Part shown: in pieces, positions 56,645 to 64,000 of the stretch
Position numbering within the stretch: the stretch's first letter is position 1
Layout of the letters: each line of letters opens with the position of its first letter
Source of the DNA: an uncultured Rhodospirillales bacterium
GTDB lineage: Bacteria; Pseudomonadota; Alphaproteobacteria; ATCC43930; CGMCC-115725
Length of the DNA stretch: 64,000 nucleotides
Reading direction: 5' to 3'
Assembly: GCA_903828515.1 (NCBI GenBank)
Contig: CAIKMD010000007.1
Span: forward strand, 930,001-994,000
Notes under the pieces: model-generated
Database searches by the model: none
What the model was told of the DNA's origin: nothing
Seen by the model: the letters and a program-made list of their open reading frames with translations, nothing else
Translations under genes and position numbers: made by a program

Positions 56645-57067
56645 ATGGCCGTTGAACGTACGCTCTCGATCATCAAGCCCGACGCGACCCGCCGGAACCT
56701 CACGGGGCAGATCAATGCCCGGTTCGAGGGCAAGGGCCTCAAGATCGTCGCGCAGAAGCGGGTTCAACTGACCCGCGCCCAAGCGGAAGGCTTCTATGCC
56801 GTCCACAAGGCGCGGCCGTTTTTCGGTGATCTGGTTGCCTTCATGATCTCGGGTCCGGTCGTGATCCAGGTTCTCGAGGGCGAAAATGCCGTTCTCGCCA
56901 ACCGCGAAATCATGGGCGCGACCGACCCCAAAAAGGCGGATGCCGGCACCATCCGGAAGGATTTCGCGGAATCGATCGAAGCCAATTCGGTTCATGGCTC
57001 GGATTCGGCCGAAAATGCCGCGACCGAAATCGCCTTTTTCTTCGCCGGGATCGAAATCTGCCCATAA
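56645..57067 (+). CDS. ndk: Nucleoside diphosphate kinase
   Basis: A 140-residue enzyme balancing nucleoside triphosphate pools. The phospho-histidine is H117 in NSVHGSDS, and the start [15 protein letters not shown] is conserved. AAAGGATC provides the ribosome site. It follows holC by 53 bases on the same strand, completing pepA-holC-ndk. Confidence 0.97.
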   Translation: MAVERTLSIIKPDATRRNLTGQINARFEGKGLKIVAQKRVQLTRAQAEGFYAVHKARPFFGDLVAFMISGPVVIQVLEGENAVLANREIMGATDPKKADAGTIRKDFAESIEANSVHGSDSAENAATEIAFFFAGIEICP

Positions 57068-57101
57068 CCGCTGTTCGCCTTTAAGGTATTGAACGGAGCG
57101 G
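57068..57101 (+). terminator. Weak stem-loop after ndk
   Basis: CCGCT at 57068-57072 can pair with AGCGG at 57097-57101, and GTTC with GAAC inside it, with a two-base bulge. It begins directly after the ndk stop and is followed by the mildly T-rich TCAATTCGTCTT. It may serve as a terminator, but the U-tract is poor. Confidence 0.35.
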
Positions 57102-57154
57102 TCAATTCGTCTTGCCCACAAAACAAGCAATCGGTGTCTTTAGGGGTTTTTAGG

Positions 57155-57169
57155 TTCTAGAGCCTAGAA
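57155..57169. promoter_or_regulatory. Palindromic operator-like site before the PAS kinase
   Basis: TTCTAG-AGC-CTAGAA is a perfect six-base inverted repeat with a three-base spacer, ending eight bases before the kinase ATG. Two TTTAGG direct repeats, ten bases apart, sit immediately upstream (57139 and 57149). A dimeric repressor bound here would block translation initiation or transcription. Confidence 0.4.
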
Positions 57170-57176
57170 ATTCCCC

Positions 57177-58790
57177 ATGATTTCCCGTCCGCCGAAACCG
57201 CAAGCGCGGCGGCGCGGTGCTCCGAGCATCGCGCCGCGCGGTTCGTCGCCTACGCAAAAACAGCTCGCCAAGGCGCAGGAAATCGCCGTGATCGGCAGTT
57301 GGGAACATGATTTCGCGACCCGCACGATCACGCTTTCGAGCGAGTTCCGGCGCATCTTCGGCTGGGGGGAAAACATGACATCGAGCCTGCGCAAGGTTCT
57401 CGACGCGGTTCACCCCGACGATCGCGATTCGGTTACCGCCTGGATGACGCCGCGTGAGATCACGCGCGGCCGGCCCAAGGAATGCGTCTTCCGCGTCCTC
57501 AAGCCGAATGGCCAGTTCGTCACGCTTTATGGCCGGCGCAAAGTGACGTTGGCCGCCAACGGCCGCACCGCGCGATCGATCGGCACGGTCCAGGACCTCA
57601 CCGGCTTGATCAATCGCGAAGCCTCGGCGAACGAGGAAGCGCAGTTCTATCGCGGCATCTTTCAGAATTCGCTGCTCGGCCTGTTCCAGACCACGGCCGA
57701 CGGTCATTACCTCATGGCCAATCCGGCGCTGGCGCGTATTTACGGTTACAACACGCCGTCGGAGTTACTGTCGGCGCTCACCAATATCGGCGGTCAGCTT
57801 TATGTCGATCCGTCGCGGCGCGATGCGTTCGTCGCGGAAATGCGCGACAAGGGAACCGTCGCCGGTTTCGAATCCCAGGTCTATCGCCGCGATGGCCGGG
57901 TGATCTGGATCTCCGAAAGCTGCCGCGAAGTCCGCACCCACGCCGGCAAGTTTCTCTATTACGAAGGCACGGTCGAGGAAATCACGGCGCGCAAACGCAC
58001 CGAGGAAGAATTACGCGCGGCCAAGGAAGCGGCCGAGGCCGCGAACCGCGCCAAATCGGAATTTCTCGGCACGATGAGCCACGAACTCCGCACGCCGCTC
58101 AATGCGATCATCGGGTTTTCCGAGGTCATTCACGGCGAGATGCTCGGGCCGGTCGGCGTGACCGCCTACAAGAACTACGCCGGCGACGTGATCGACAGCG
58201 GCCGCCATCTGCTGACCGTGATCAACGATATCCTGGATTTTGCCAAAGCCGAATCCGGCCGGCTCGATCTGCGCGAGGACAAGGTCGCGCTGCCCTCGAT
58301 GATCGAGGAAATGATGCGTTTCATGCAGCCGCGCGCCGATGCTCCCGGGCTGTTGTTGAGCATCGACGTCGCGCAATCGCCCGAAACCGTCTTTGCCGAT
58401 GGCCCCCGCCTGCGTCAGGTTCTCTGGAACATTCTCGGCAACGCGATCAAGTTCACGCCGCATGGCGGCCGCGTCGATATCCGGTCGCATCGCGATGGTG
58501 ACGGCAATATCCGCGTCGAGATTCGCGATAGTGGCATCGGCATGCGCGAGGCGGATATCGTGCGCGCGTTCGAACCGTTCCATCAGATCGACGGCAGCCA
58601 CGCGCGTCACCACGAAGGGACGGGGCTCGGCCTCGCGATCTGCGATCGGCTGATGCGGCTCCACGGCGGGCGGGTCATTCTCGCGAGCGAGCTTGGCCGC
58701 GGCACGTCCGCGACGATCCTCATTCCGGCGGCTCGCGATCTCGACGTGATCGATTCGACGGCTTCGCTGGGCGATCGCCGTTCGGCCTGA
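57177..58790 (+). CDS. PAS-domain sensor histidine kinase, cytoplasmic
   Basis: A 537-residue soluble sensor kinase. Two PAS-type domains occupy about residues 35-145 and 160-280, then a coiled linker, HisKA with H302 in MSHELRTPLNAIIGF, and an HATPase domain with N-box NAIKFTPHGG and G-boxes RDSGIGM and GTGLGLAICDRL. There is no transmembrane segment or receiver domain, and no response regulator gene is adjacent, so its partner is unknown. The first 30 residues are basic and Pro-rich. Confidence 0.92.
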   Translation: MISRPPKPQARRRGAPSIAPRGSSPTQKQLAKAQEIAVIGSWEHDFATRTITLSSEFRRIFGWGENMTSSLRKVLDAVHPDDRDSVTAWMTPREITRGRPKECVFRVLKPNGQFVTLYGRRKVTLAANGRTARSIGTVQDLTGLINREASANEEAQFYRGIFQNSLLGLFQTTADGHYLMANPALARIYGYNTPSELLSALTNIGGQLYVDPSRRDAFVAEMRDKGTVAGFESQVYRRDGRVIWISESCREVRTHAGKFLYYEGTVEEITARKRTEEELRAAKEAAEAANRAKSEFLGTMSHELRTPLNAIIGFSEVIHGEMLGPVGVTAYKNYAGDVIDSGRHLLTVINDILDFAKAESGRLDLREDKVALPSMIEEMMRFMQPRADAPGLLLSIDVAQSPETVFADGPRLRQVLWNILGNAIKFTPHGGRVDIRSHRDGDGNIRVEIRDSGIGMREADIVRAFEPFHQIDGSHARHHEGTGLGLAICDRLMRLHGGRVILASELGRGTSATILIPAARDLDVIDSTASLGDRRSA

Positions 58791-58793
58791 CCC

Positions 58794-58916
58794 TCAGGTC
58801 AGGAAGATCGCCATTCCGGCGAGAATGACGACAACGATAATGACGGCCCACCGCATCAGGCGGGTGAAGCCCAGCCAAGTCTCGCGGTGCCTGATAAATT
58901 CCTGATCGACGGTCAT
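58794..58916 (-). CDS. aa3-type cytochrome c oxidase subunit IV (COX4 bacterial type)
   Basis: A 40-residue protein, easily missed. It begins MTVDQEFIRHRETWLGFT, then RLMRW and one membrane helix (AVIIVVVILAGMAIFL). The helix-and-ETWxGFT pattern is the signature of the short subunit IV of alphaproteobacterial aa3 oxidases. It lies three bases after the gap with the converging histidine kinase and starts four bases before the GT87-like stop. No other oxidase gene is in the window. Confidence 0.85.
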   Translation of the reverse strand: MTVDQEFIRHRETWLGFTRLMRWAVIIVVVILAGMAIFLT

Positions 58917-58919
58917 GGG

Positions 58920-60071
58920 TTAGGATCCCCTCGCATCCACTCTGGCGCTGGTATAGCGCGACGGTGAGTCTTGGCAAGCCTCGTCACCGGTGGGCGCGAG
59001 CGCCAAGGCAAGGCTGACCGCGTAGAAGGGCAGCCACCAGAGCTGATAATTGTGATGAGCGCCCGGTCCCGCGAGAATCGTCGCCAGGGTGAGCATGGCG
59101 CCGACACCGCTTCGCGTGGCCAGCGTGGCCGGCTTTCGCCACAGATAGATGCAGGCACCCGCATAGAGGGCGGCGACGGCGAGATGCGCGGTCGTGACAA
59201 GCTGAGGCGCCGCGAACAGCCACGCCGTGTTGTCGGCCGCTCGCGTGAGGTTGAAGATCACCGTGTTGGCGATCAGGTCATGCGGCGACCAGGCGAGGAA
59301 CGGCAGGATCGGTAATAATCCGACGACGACGCCCAACGCGTATCGCCCGCGCTGGGCGGCAGGCAGCACGCAAGGCAGAAAGAGGATGCCCGGCACCGGC
59401 TTTGCCGCGATCGACAGGCCGACGCAGATCCCTGCGGCGAAGGCGCTTTTTCCCCGGAGCACGAAAGCGGCCAGCAAGGGCATGACGGCAGCGAGATCGG
59501 TGGCGCCCTTGGCGAAGATCTGTTCCGCGACGAGCGGCAGCATGAGGAAGAGAAACGGCGCCAAGAGCGAACGCCCCAGCTGTTTCATCAGCCAGAGACA
59601 GGTCAGGAAAAGGACGAGGTTGGTCAGCAGCACGCCACGCTGACCCAGCGGCGCACCCAGCGGCAGGTAGGTCGCGATCATCATCGGCAGGTATTTATAG
59701 CCGGTGAAGCCGGCGCTTTCGGGGCCGCCGTCGATCGCCATCGCGTAAGGATTGCCGCCGTGCAGCAGGGCGTGGCCCGCGGCCAGCGTGGTGGTCGCGA
59801 TGTCGATGAGATGCGGACTGACGATCCTGAGGCTCAGATAGGACAGGTCGAGGGCGAGGAAGAACCAGAACGCCACCACGATCGTCCGGGCCAGCCACGG
59901 CGGCAAGGGAGCGGGCGCTCGGCGCGTCTGTGCGATCACCAGCAAGATCGCCAGCACGAAGCACAGCATCACGGCGGCCTTCGGCAGGCCGCCGCCCCAG
60001 TTGAACGTCTGGATCAATCCGACGCCGATCCAGAACGCGGCAACCGCGCCGATCTTGGCAGAATCCTGCAT
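58920..60071 (-). CDS. GT87-like (DUF2029) polytopic mannosyltransferase-type membrane protein
   Basis: A 383-residue protein with about nine or ten membrane helices. The first large loop contains HALLHGGNPYAMAIDG and GFTGYKYLPMMIATYLPLG, typical of glycosyltransferase family 87 relatives that use polyprenyl-phosphate sugars. The later GLSIAAKPVPGILFLP helix is also characteristic. It lies seven bases after purN on the same strand. The catalytic acidic residue cannot be fixed by eye, and substrate is unknown. Confidence 0.8.
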   Translation of the reverse strand: MQDSAKIGAVAAFWIGVGLIQTFNWGGGLPKAAVMLCFVLAILLVIAQTRRAPAPLPPWLARTIVVAFWFFLALDLSYLSLRIVSPHLIDIATTTLAAGHALLHGGNPYAMAIDGGPESAGFTGYKYLPMMIATYLPLGAPLGQRGVLLTNLVLFLTCLWLMKQLGRSLLAPFLFLMLPLVAEQIFAKGATDLAAVMPLLAAFVLRGKSAFAAGICVGLSIAAKPVPGILFLPCVLPAAQRGRYALGVVVGLLPILPFLAWSPHDLIANTVIFNLTRAADNTAWLFAAPQLVTTAHLAVAALYAGACIYLWRKPATLATRSGVGAMLTLATILAGPGAHHNYQLWWLPFYAVSLALALAPTGDEACQDSPSRYTSARVDARGS

Positions 60072-60078
60072 GGCGCCG

Positions 60079-60729
60079 CTAATCCGCCGGATTGAGGACG
60101 ATGCCGGCCGGTGCGGCGGCGCCGTCGATCCGCGCGCGCTCGTCCGCGACGGTAACCCGGCCTTCGCCGATCAGGCGCAGCGCGAGCGGATAGGCGCGGT
60201 GTTCGGCGATCAGCACGCGCGCGGCCAGCGTGTCGGCGTCGTCGCCCGCCAGGACCGGCACCGCGGCCTGGACGATGATCGGCCCGCTATCCATTTCCGC
60301 CCACACGTAGTGGACGGTGCAGCCGGCGAAGCGGACGCCGGCGGCCAGCGCCCGTTCGTGGGTGTCGAGGCCGGGAAAGGCGGGGAGAAGCGAGGGATGA
60401 ATGTTGATGAGTCGGTCGCGCCAATGCGTGACGAACCCCGGCGTGAGCAGCCGCATGAAGCCGGCGAGACAAACCAGTTCGATTCCCGATTTTTCGAGCG
60501 CCGCGATCAGCGCTCCATCGAACGCCTCGCGCGACGGATAGGATTTGTGCGGGACGACGCGCGTCGCGATGTTGGCCTTGGCCGCATGCGCCAATCCGCC
60601 GGCATCCTCGCGGTTGGCAATGACCAGCGCGATCTCGGCGGGAAAACCCGGGGTCGAACAGGCCGCGATCAGCGCTTCGAGGTTCGAGCCGCGCCCCGAG
60701 ATGAGAACCGCGACCTTCAGCCGGGCCAC
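60079..60729 (-). CDS. purN: Phosphoribosylglycinamide formyltransferase PurN
   Basis: A 216-residue enzyme of step three of purine synthesis, using 10-formyltetrahydrofolate. [11 protein letters not shown], the catalytic region [21 protein letters not shown] and [17 protein letters not shown] are clear. Its start overlaps the purM 3' end by 13 bases, the standard purM-purN coupling. Confidence 0.97.
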   Translation of the reverse strand: MARLKVAVLISGRGSNLEALIAACSTPGFPAEIALVIANREDAGGLAHAAKANIATRVVPHKSYPSREAFDGALIAALEKSGIELVCLAGFMRLLTPGFVTHWRDRLINIHPSLLPAFPGLDTHERALAAGVRFAGCTVHYVWAEMDSGPIIVQAAVPVLAGDDADTLAARVLIAEHRAYPLALRLIGEGRVTVADERARIDGAAAPAGIVLNPAD

Positions 60730-61796
60730 ACGCTCTCCATGTTCAGGACGATGGTGCCGTCATTGCCGGCCGGGCGCTTGACGATGCGGCCGATGACATG
60801 GACGCGCTCGCCCGCGCCGGTCAGCGCCGTCGTCACCGACGAAACTTTGTCCGCCGCCACCACCGCGATCATGCCGATGCCGCAATTGAAGGTGCGCGCC
60901 ATTTCCGGCCGCGCGATCTTCGCCGTTTCGGCGAGCCAGCGGAACACCGGCGGCAGAGGCCAGGCTTTCGCGTCGAGTTCGGCGCTGAGCGTATCGGGCA
61001 GCACGCGCGGAATATTGTCCAAGAGCCCGCCACCGGTGATGTGCGCGAAGGCATGGACTCCGCCCGATTTCAACGCCGCGCGGCACGCATTCACGTAAAG
61101 CCGCGTCGGTGTCAGCAATGCTTCGGCGAGCGACTTTTCCGGCGCGAAGGGCGCGGGCGCGGCGTAATCGAGCTTCGCCAGTTCGACGACGCGCCGGACC
61201 AGCGAGAAGCCGTTGGAATGAAGCCCGCTCGATTCCATGCCGAGCACGACATCGCCCTCGGCGACGCTTTTCCCGTCGAGCGCCTGGCCGCGTTCGACCG
61301 CGCCGACCGCGAAGCCGGCGAGATCGTAATCGCCCGACGAATACATGCCCGGCATTTCGGCGGTTTCGCCGCCGACCAACGCGCAGCCGACTTCTTTGCA
61401 GGCGGCGGCGATGCCGGCGATGATGATGCGCGCCTTCTCGACCTCGAGCTTGCCGGTCGCGAAATAATCGAGAAAGAACAGCGGCTCGGCGCCTTGCACG
61501 ACGAGATCGTTGACGCACATCGCGACGAGGTCCTGGCCGATCGTCGCATGGCGATTGGCGGTGATCGCGATCTTCAATTTCGTGCCGACGCCGTCGGTGG
61601 TCGACAGCAGGATCGGATCGCGGAATCCCGCGGCCTTCAAGTCGAACAAGGCCGCGAACCCGCCGAGGCCGGCGTCGCATCCCGCGCGCGCCGTCGCCTT
61701 GGCCAGCGGCTTGATCGCATCGACCAGGGCCTCGCCGGCGTCGATATCGACGCCCGCTTTCGCGTAACTCTCCCCCGTCCCCTGTTTGGCACTCAT
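60717..61796 (-). CDS. purM: Phosphoribosylformylglycinamidine cyclo-ligase PurM
   Basis: A 359-residue AIR synthetase of purine biosynthesis. [16 protein letters not shown] opens the protein. [52 protein letters not shown] and THITGGG-type residues ([14 protein letters not shown]) mark the active site. Its ATG overlaps the stop of an alpha/beta hydrolase gene by ATGA, which is an unusual partner for purM. Confidence 0.97.
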   Translation of the reverse strand: MSAKQGTGESYAKAGVDIDAGEALVDAIKPLAKATARAGCDAGLGGFAALFDLKAAGFRDPILLSTTDGVGTKLKIAITANRHATIGQDLVAMCVNDLVVQGAEPLFFLDYFATGKLEVEKARIIIAGIAAACKEVGCALVGGETAEMPGMYSSGDYDLAGFAVGAVERGQALDGKSVAEGDVVLGMESSGLHSNGFSLVRRVVELAKLDYAAPAPFAPEKSLAEALLTPTRLYVNACRAALKSGGVHAFAHITGGGLLDNIPRVLPDTLSAELDAKAWPLPPVFRWLAETAKIARPEMARTFNCGIGMIAVVAADKVSSVTTALTGAGERVHVIGRIVKRPAGNDGTIVLNMESVWPG

Positions 61797-62518
61797 GATG
61801 CCGCCCGCGCGGCGCAGCCGAGCAGAATTCCGGTCAGCGCCTCGGGCAGGTCGAGCATCACGTTATGCCCGCACGGTACTTCGAAATATTGCCACTTCGG
61901 ATCGGCCTTCGCCCGTTCGGCGAAGGCGGCGAAGGTCGGGCGTCCCTGGCGCGCGGCGCGGATATAGGCCAAATGCGGAATGCGCTCCCATGCGCCGGTA
62001 ACCGACGATTTCTGCTCCATCGTGCCGAGCGGCTGATCGACCGCGCGACGGTCGAGCCTTGCCACGTCGGCCGGATCGACCACGCCGAACTCGGCGGCCG
62101 ATATCCGTTTGATCCGCCAGCCGTCGCCCGCGTTGGCGTGCTGGGCCTGCGCGAATTCGGGCGGCAGCAGATCCGACAGCGACTTGCCCGGCGAAGGCAC
62201 GAACGCGTCGAGATAGACCAGCGAGCCGATCTTCGTGTGCGCCTTGTCGGCGGCGCCGCCCACGACCATCCCGCCATAGGAATGGCCGCACAGCACGACG
62301 TTCTCGAGTTCATTATGCTCGATCACGCCCAGCACGTCGCTGACGTGCGTATCGAGATTGATTGCGGGTCCCGACAGATGCGCGCGCTCGCCCAGCCCGG
62401 TCAGCGACGGCGTATAGACCGCATGCCCGGCATGACGCAGTGCGTTGGCGACGCGCTCCCACACCCAGCTTCCCTGCCAGGCGCCGTGAACCAGAACGAA
62501 CGGCGGCTTGCTCGTCAT
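61793..62518 (-). CDS. Alpha/beta hydrolase (EstC / hydroxynitrile-lyase-like esterase type)
   Basis: A 241-residue hydrolase. The oxyanion motif is [13 protein letters not shown] and the nucleophile elbow is [10 protein letters not shown]. The aspartate lies in the [15 protein letters not shown] region or just after, and the histidine in [13 protein letters not shown]. The small-cap layout matches EstC, methyl-ester esterases and hydroxynitrile lyases. It is coupled by ATGA on both sides, to the upstream metal hydrolase and to purM. Substrate unknown. Confidence 0.88.
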   Translation of the reverse strand: MTSKPPFVLVHGAWQGSWVWERVANALRHAGHAVYTPSLTGLGERAHLSGPAINLDTHVSDVLGVIEHNELENVVLCGHSYGGMVVGGAADKAHTKIGSLVYLDAFVPSPGKSLSDLLPPEFAQAQHANAGDGWRIKRISAAEFGVVDPADVARLDRRAVDQPLGTMEQKSSVTGAWERIPHLAYIRAARQGRPTFAAFAERAKADPKWQYFEVPCGHNVMLDLPEALTGILLGCAARAAS

Positions 62519-63507
62519 TTCACCGTCATCTTCATCAGCTTCTCGGCATTGTTCCGCGTGATCGAGTTATAGGTCTTCTTCTCGAAATCGCGCGCCTCGA
62601 TCGCGTCGGTATGGAGCTTGATCGGGCCGAACGGCGCGTCCGACGCGAAGACCAGATGATCCTCGCCGAAGAATTTGAGCGCGCAGTCGAGGCCCAGCGA
62701 ATTGCCGAACAGCGCGGTGTCGGCATAGAACAGGTTGAAATATTCCATGAAGGGACGTTTCAGGGATTTCAGCACGCCGCTGTAATCCTCTTCCTTGGTG
62801 CGCCCGCCGAGGCTCGCGAGCCCGTTCTGAATCCGCTTGTCATAGAACGGGATCATCCCGCCGCCGTGATGGGTGATGATCTTGATGTCGGGGTAACGAT
62901 CGAAGAGCCCGGTCAAGACAAGGCGCGTCATCGCGACCGACGTCTCATAGGGCCAGCCGAAGCACCACCACATCTCATAGCGCGAGAATTTCTCGGTCGT
63001 GTAATCGGGGAAGTCGGCGGTGCGGGTCGGATGCAGCCAGATCGGCAGATCGTGCTCGGCGGCAAGCGCGAAGAGCGGCTCGTATTTCTTGGCGTCGATC
63101 GGCTCGCCATTGACGTTGGTGAACAACTGGATGCCCTTGGCGCCCAAATCCTTCAGCGCGCGGATGCCCTCGGCGACCGAGGGATCGACTTCGTGCATCG
63201 GCAAGGCGGCGACGAAGCCCGGAAAGCGCTCGGGATATTTGCGGCACAATTCGGCCATGCCGTCATTGGCGACTTTCGCGAGGTCGATCGCCTGTTTCGG
63301 TGTGGTGAAGGCCTCGATCGGCGGATTGGGCAGAGAGATGATCTGCCGGTAATCGGCGATCTCGTCCATCGAGCGGAAACGCGAGTCGAGATCGTGGACG
63401 TTTTTGACCGTCTTCATCCGCTGGGCGATGCCGAGGCCCGAGCCCAATTGGTCGAGCGCGGCGGCAACGGCCGGCGGCAGAATGTGGGTGTAAATGTCGA
63501 CGAACAT
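62515..63507 (-). CDS. Amidohydrolase-family decarboxylase-like protein (ACMSD group) with YxH motif
   Basis: A 330-residue metal-dependent barrel enzyme related to aminocarboxymuconate-semialdehyde decarboxylase and gamma-resorcylate decarboxylase. Likely ligands are His in PIWLHPTRTADF, His in IITHHGGGMIPF and Asp in FASDAPFG. The N-terminal HxH motif is replaced by YxH (VDIYTHILP). It leads a minus-strand run continuing into the esterase and purMN. A role in breakdown of an aromatic or carboxylated intermediate is plausible but not proven. Confidence 0.87.
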   Translation of the reverse strand: MFVDIYTHILPPAVAAALDQLGSGLGIAQRMKTVKNVHDLDSRFRSMDEIADYRQIISLPNPPIEAFTTPKQAIDLAKVANDGMAELCRKYPERFPGFVAALPMHEVDPSVAEGIRALKDLGAKGIQLFTNVNGEPIDAKKYEPLFALAAEHDLPIWLHPTRTADFPDYTTEKFSRYEMWWCFGWPYETSVAMTRLVLTGLFDRYPDIKIITHHGGGMIPFYDKRIQNGLASLGGRTKEEDYSGVLKSLKRPFMEYFNLFYADTALFGNSLGLDCALKFFGEDHLVFASDAPFGPIKLHTDAIEARDFEKKTYNSITRNNAEKLMKMTVK

Positions 63508-63691
63508 GGGACGTCTCCTCGCGGGGCGGCAGAGAGCAGGAGTTTAGAGGGATTGGGGGGCAATCGGAAGCGGGGGCTTTGGAAAGTCAGATGAAGGTGG
63601 TGGTCTAATCGAAAGATAAAGCGCTGCTCCTGAATGGCTATTAAATTGACGCCCATGTCTGACGTTCAATGCTGAGTGGAGTATTGGTCGC

Positions 63692-64000
63692 ATGGATAAT
63701 CATCTCATCGCCTTTCTCGATATTTTGGGCTTCACCAGCCTTATTCGCGGCGAAGATGCTGAAGCAGAAAAGGCGATTATTAAACTACTGACGTCGCTCG
63801 CCGCCGAGCGCGGCAATTTTAAGCAAGAGCGAATGCCGAGCACCGAAAACACCACTTCGGTATCGGTGCGGCCGGCAATTTCGACCTTCTCCGATCATAT
63901 CGTGTACTCGTATCCTCTTTCAGTCGTGATGGAAGGAATACCCTTTTGGACTTTTCAGGCGCTCGCAAATTCGGCGGCGGCGATTGCTTATGACGCGATG
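63692..64000 (+). CDS. Partial ORF, class III nucleotidyl cyclase-like N-terminus (cut by window end)
   Basis: An open frame starting at ATG 63692 and still open at the window end (103 codons). The start reads HLIAFLDILGFTSLIRGED, closely resembling the FxDxxGFT strand of class III cyclases with the first metal aspartate. About 60 residues later STFSDHIVYSYP resembles the second metal-aspartate hairpin (GDxxxxxF). GC is visibly lower than in the rest of the window. Proteins of this layout are usually annotated hypothetical. Whether it makes a cyclic nucleotide cannot be judged from the fragment. Confidence 0.6.
   Translation, partial: MDNHLIAFLDILGFTSLIRGEDAEAEKAIIKLLTSLAAERGNFKQERMPSTENTTSVSVRPAISTFSDHIVYSYPLSVVMEGIPFWTFQALANSAAAIAYDAM

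Noticed and set aside
63508-63691. tRNA or attachment site at the composition boundary
   Set aside because: No cloverleaf-like sequence or direct repeat was visible; only the GC shift is clear.

Overview
The window looks like a chromosomal segment of an Alphaproteobacterium, most likely of the Rhodospirillales type. The evidence is high GC (about 65% by eye), alphaproteobacterial families (DUF2794, a 40-residue aa3-oxidase subunit IV, an Ala/Glu-tailed ribosomal protein L9), and housekeeping gene orders such as yfgM-bamB-der, dnaB-alr-mlaE-mlaF-radA-cvpA-purF, rpsF-rpsR-rplI, fabD-fabG-acpP-fabF-mltG-yicC-gmk and lptF-lptG-lptD-surA-pdxA-rsmA. The species cannot be named from sequence alone. 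I see no rRNA, tRNA, insertion sequence, prophage or CRISPR array. Genes are very tightly packed: no gap exceeds about 210 bases, and many neighbours overlap by ATGA or GTGA.

Layout. 1-6.1 kb: a secreted variant metallo-beta-lactamase-fold protein, an amidase, DUF2794, then yfgM-bamB-der (outer-membrane assembly and ribosome biogenesis). 6.2-12.1 kb: an accessory-looking oxidative block (PKHD hydroxylase, flavin monooxygenase, DUF2141 protein, a stand-alone CoxL-like molybdenum hydroxylase, a two-domain VOC dioxygenase). 12.1-16 kb: a TPR-glycosyltransferase fusion with a DUF6165 partner, an esterase and an SDR. 16-24 kb, minus strand: dnaB, alr, mlaEF, radA, cvpA, purF. 24-26.2 kb: cfa and an aldo/keto reductase.

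26.4-34.8 kb: a complete high-affinity potassium uptake locus kdpFABC-kdpDE. It is preceded by two unannotated membrane mini-proteins (59 and 27 residues) and by phased TATATG repeats that may bind KdpE. 34.8-37.2 kb: an FUSC-type membrane protein and rpsF-rpsR-rplI. 37.4-43.6 kb: a small lipoprotein, then type II fatty acid synthesis with mltG, yicC and gmk. 43.6-51.2 kb, minus strand: LPS export (lptFGD) with surA, pdxA and rsmA. 51.3-54.6 kb: two large polytopic membrane proteins with a GT-C look, sitting between lptF and pepA. 54.6-58.8 kb: pepA-holC-ndk and a double-PAS histidine kinase. 58.8-63.5 kb, minus strand: a metal-dependent hydrolase, an alpha/beta hydrolase, purM, purN, a GT87-like protein and the tiny oxidase subunit IV.

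The last about 430 bases fall clearly in GC and carry the start of an ORF cut by the window end. Its N-terminus resembles class III nucleotidyl cyclases. This is the best candidate here for the edge of an accessory or defence-type region. The other leads are the Kdp mini-proteins, the GT-C pair in the lptF-pepA interval, and matching Arg/Asp-rich tails on ribosomal proteins S6 and S18.
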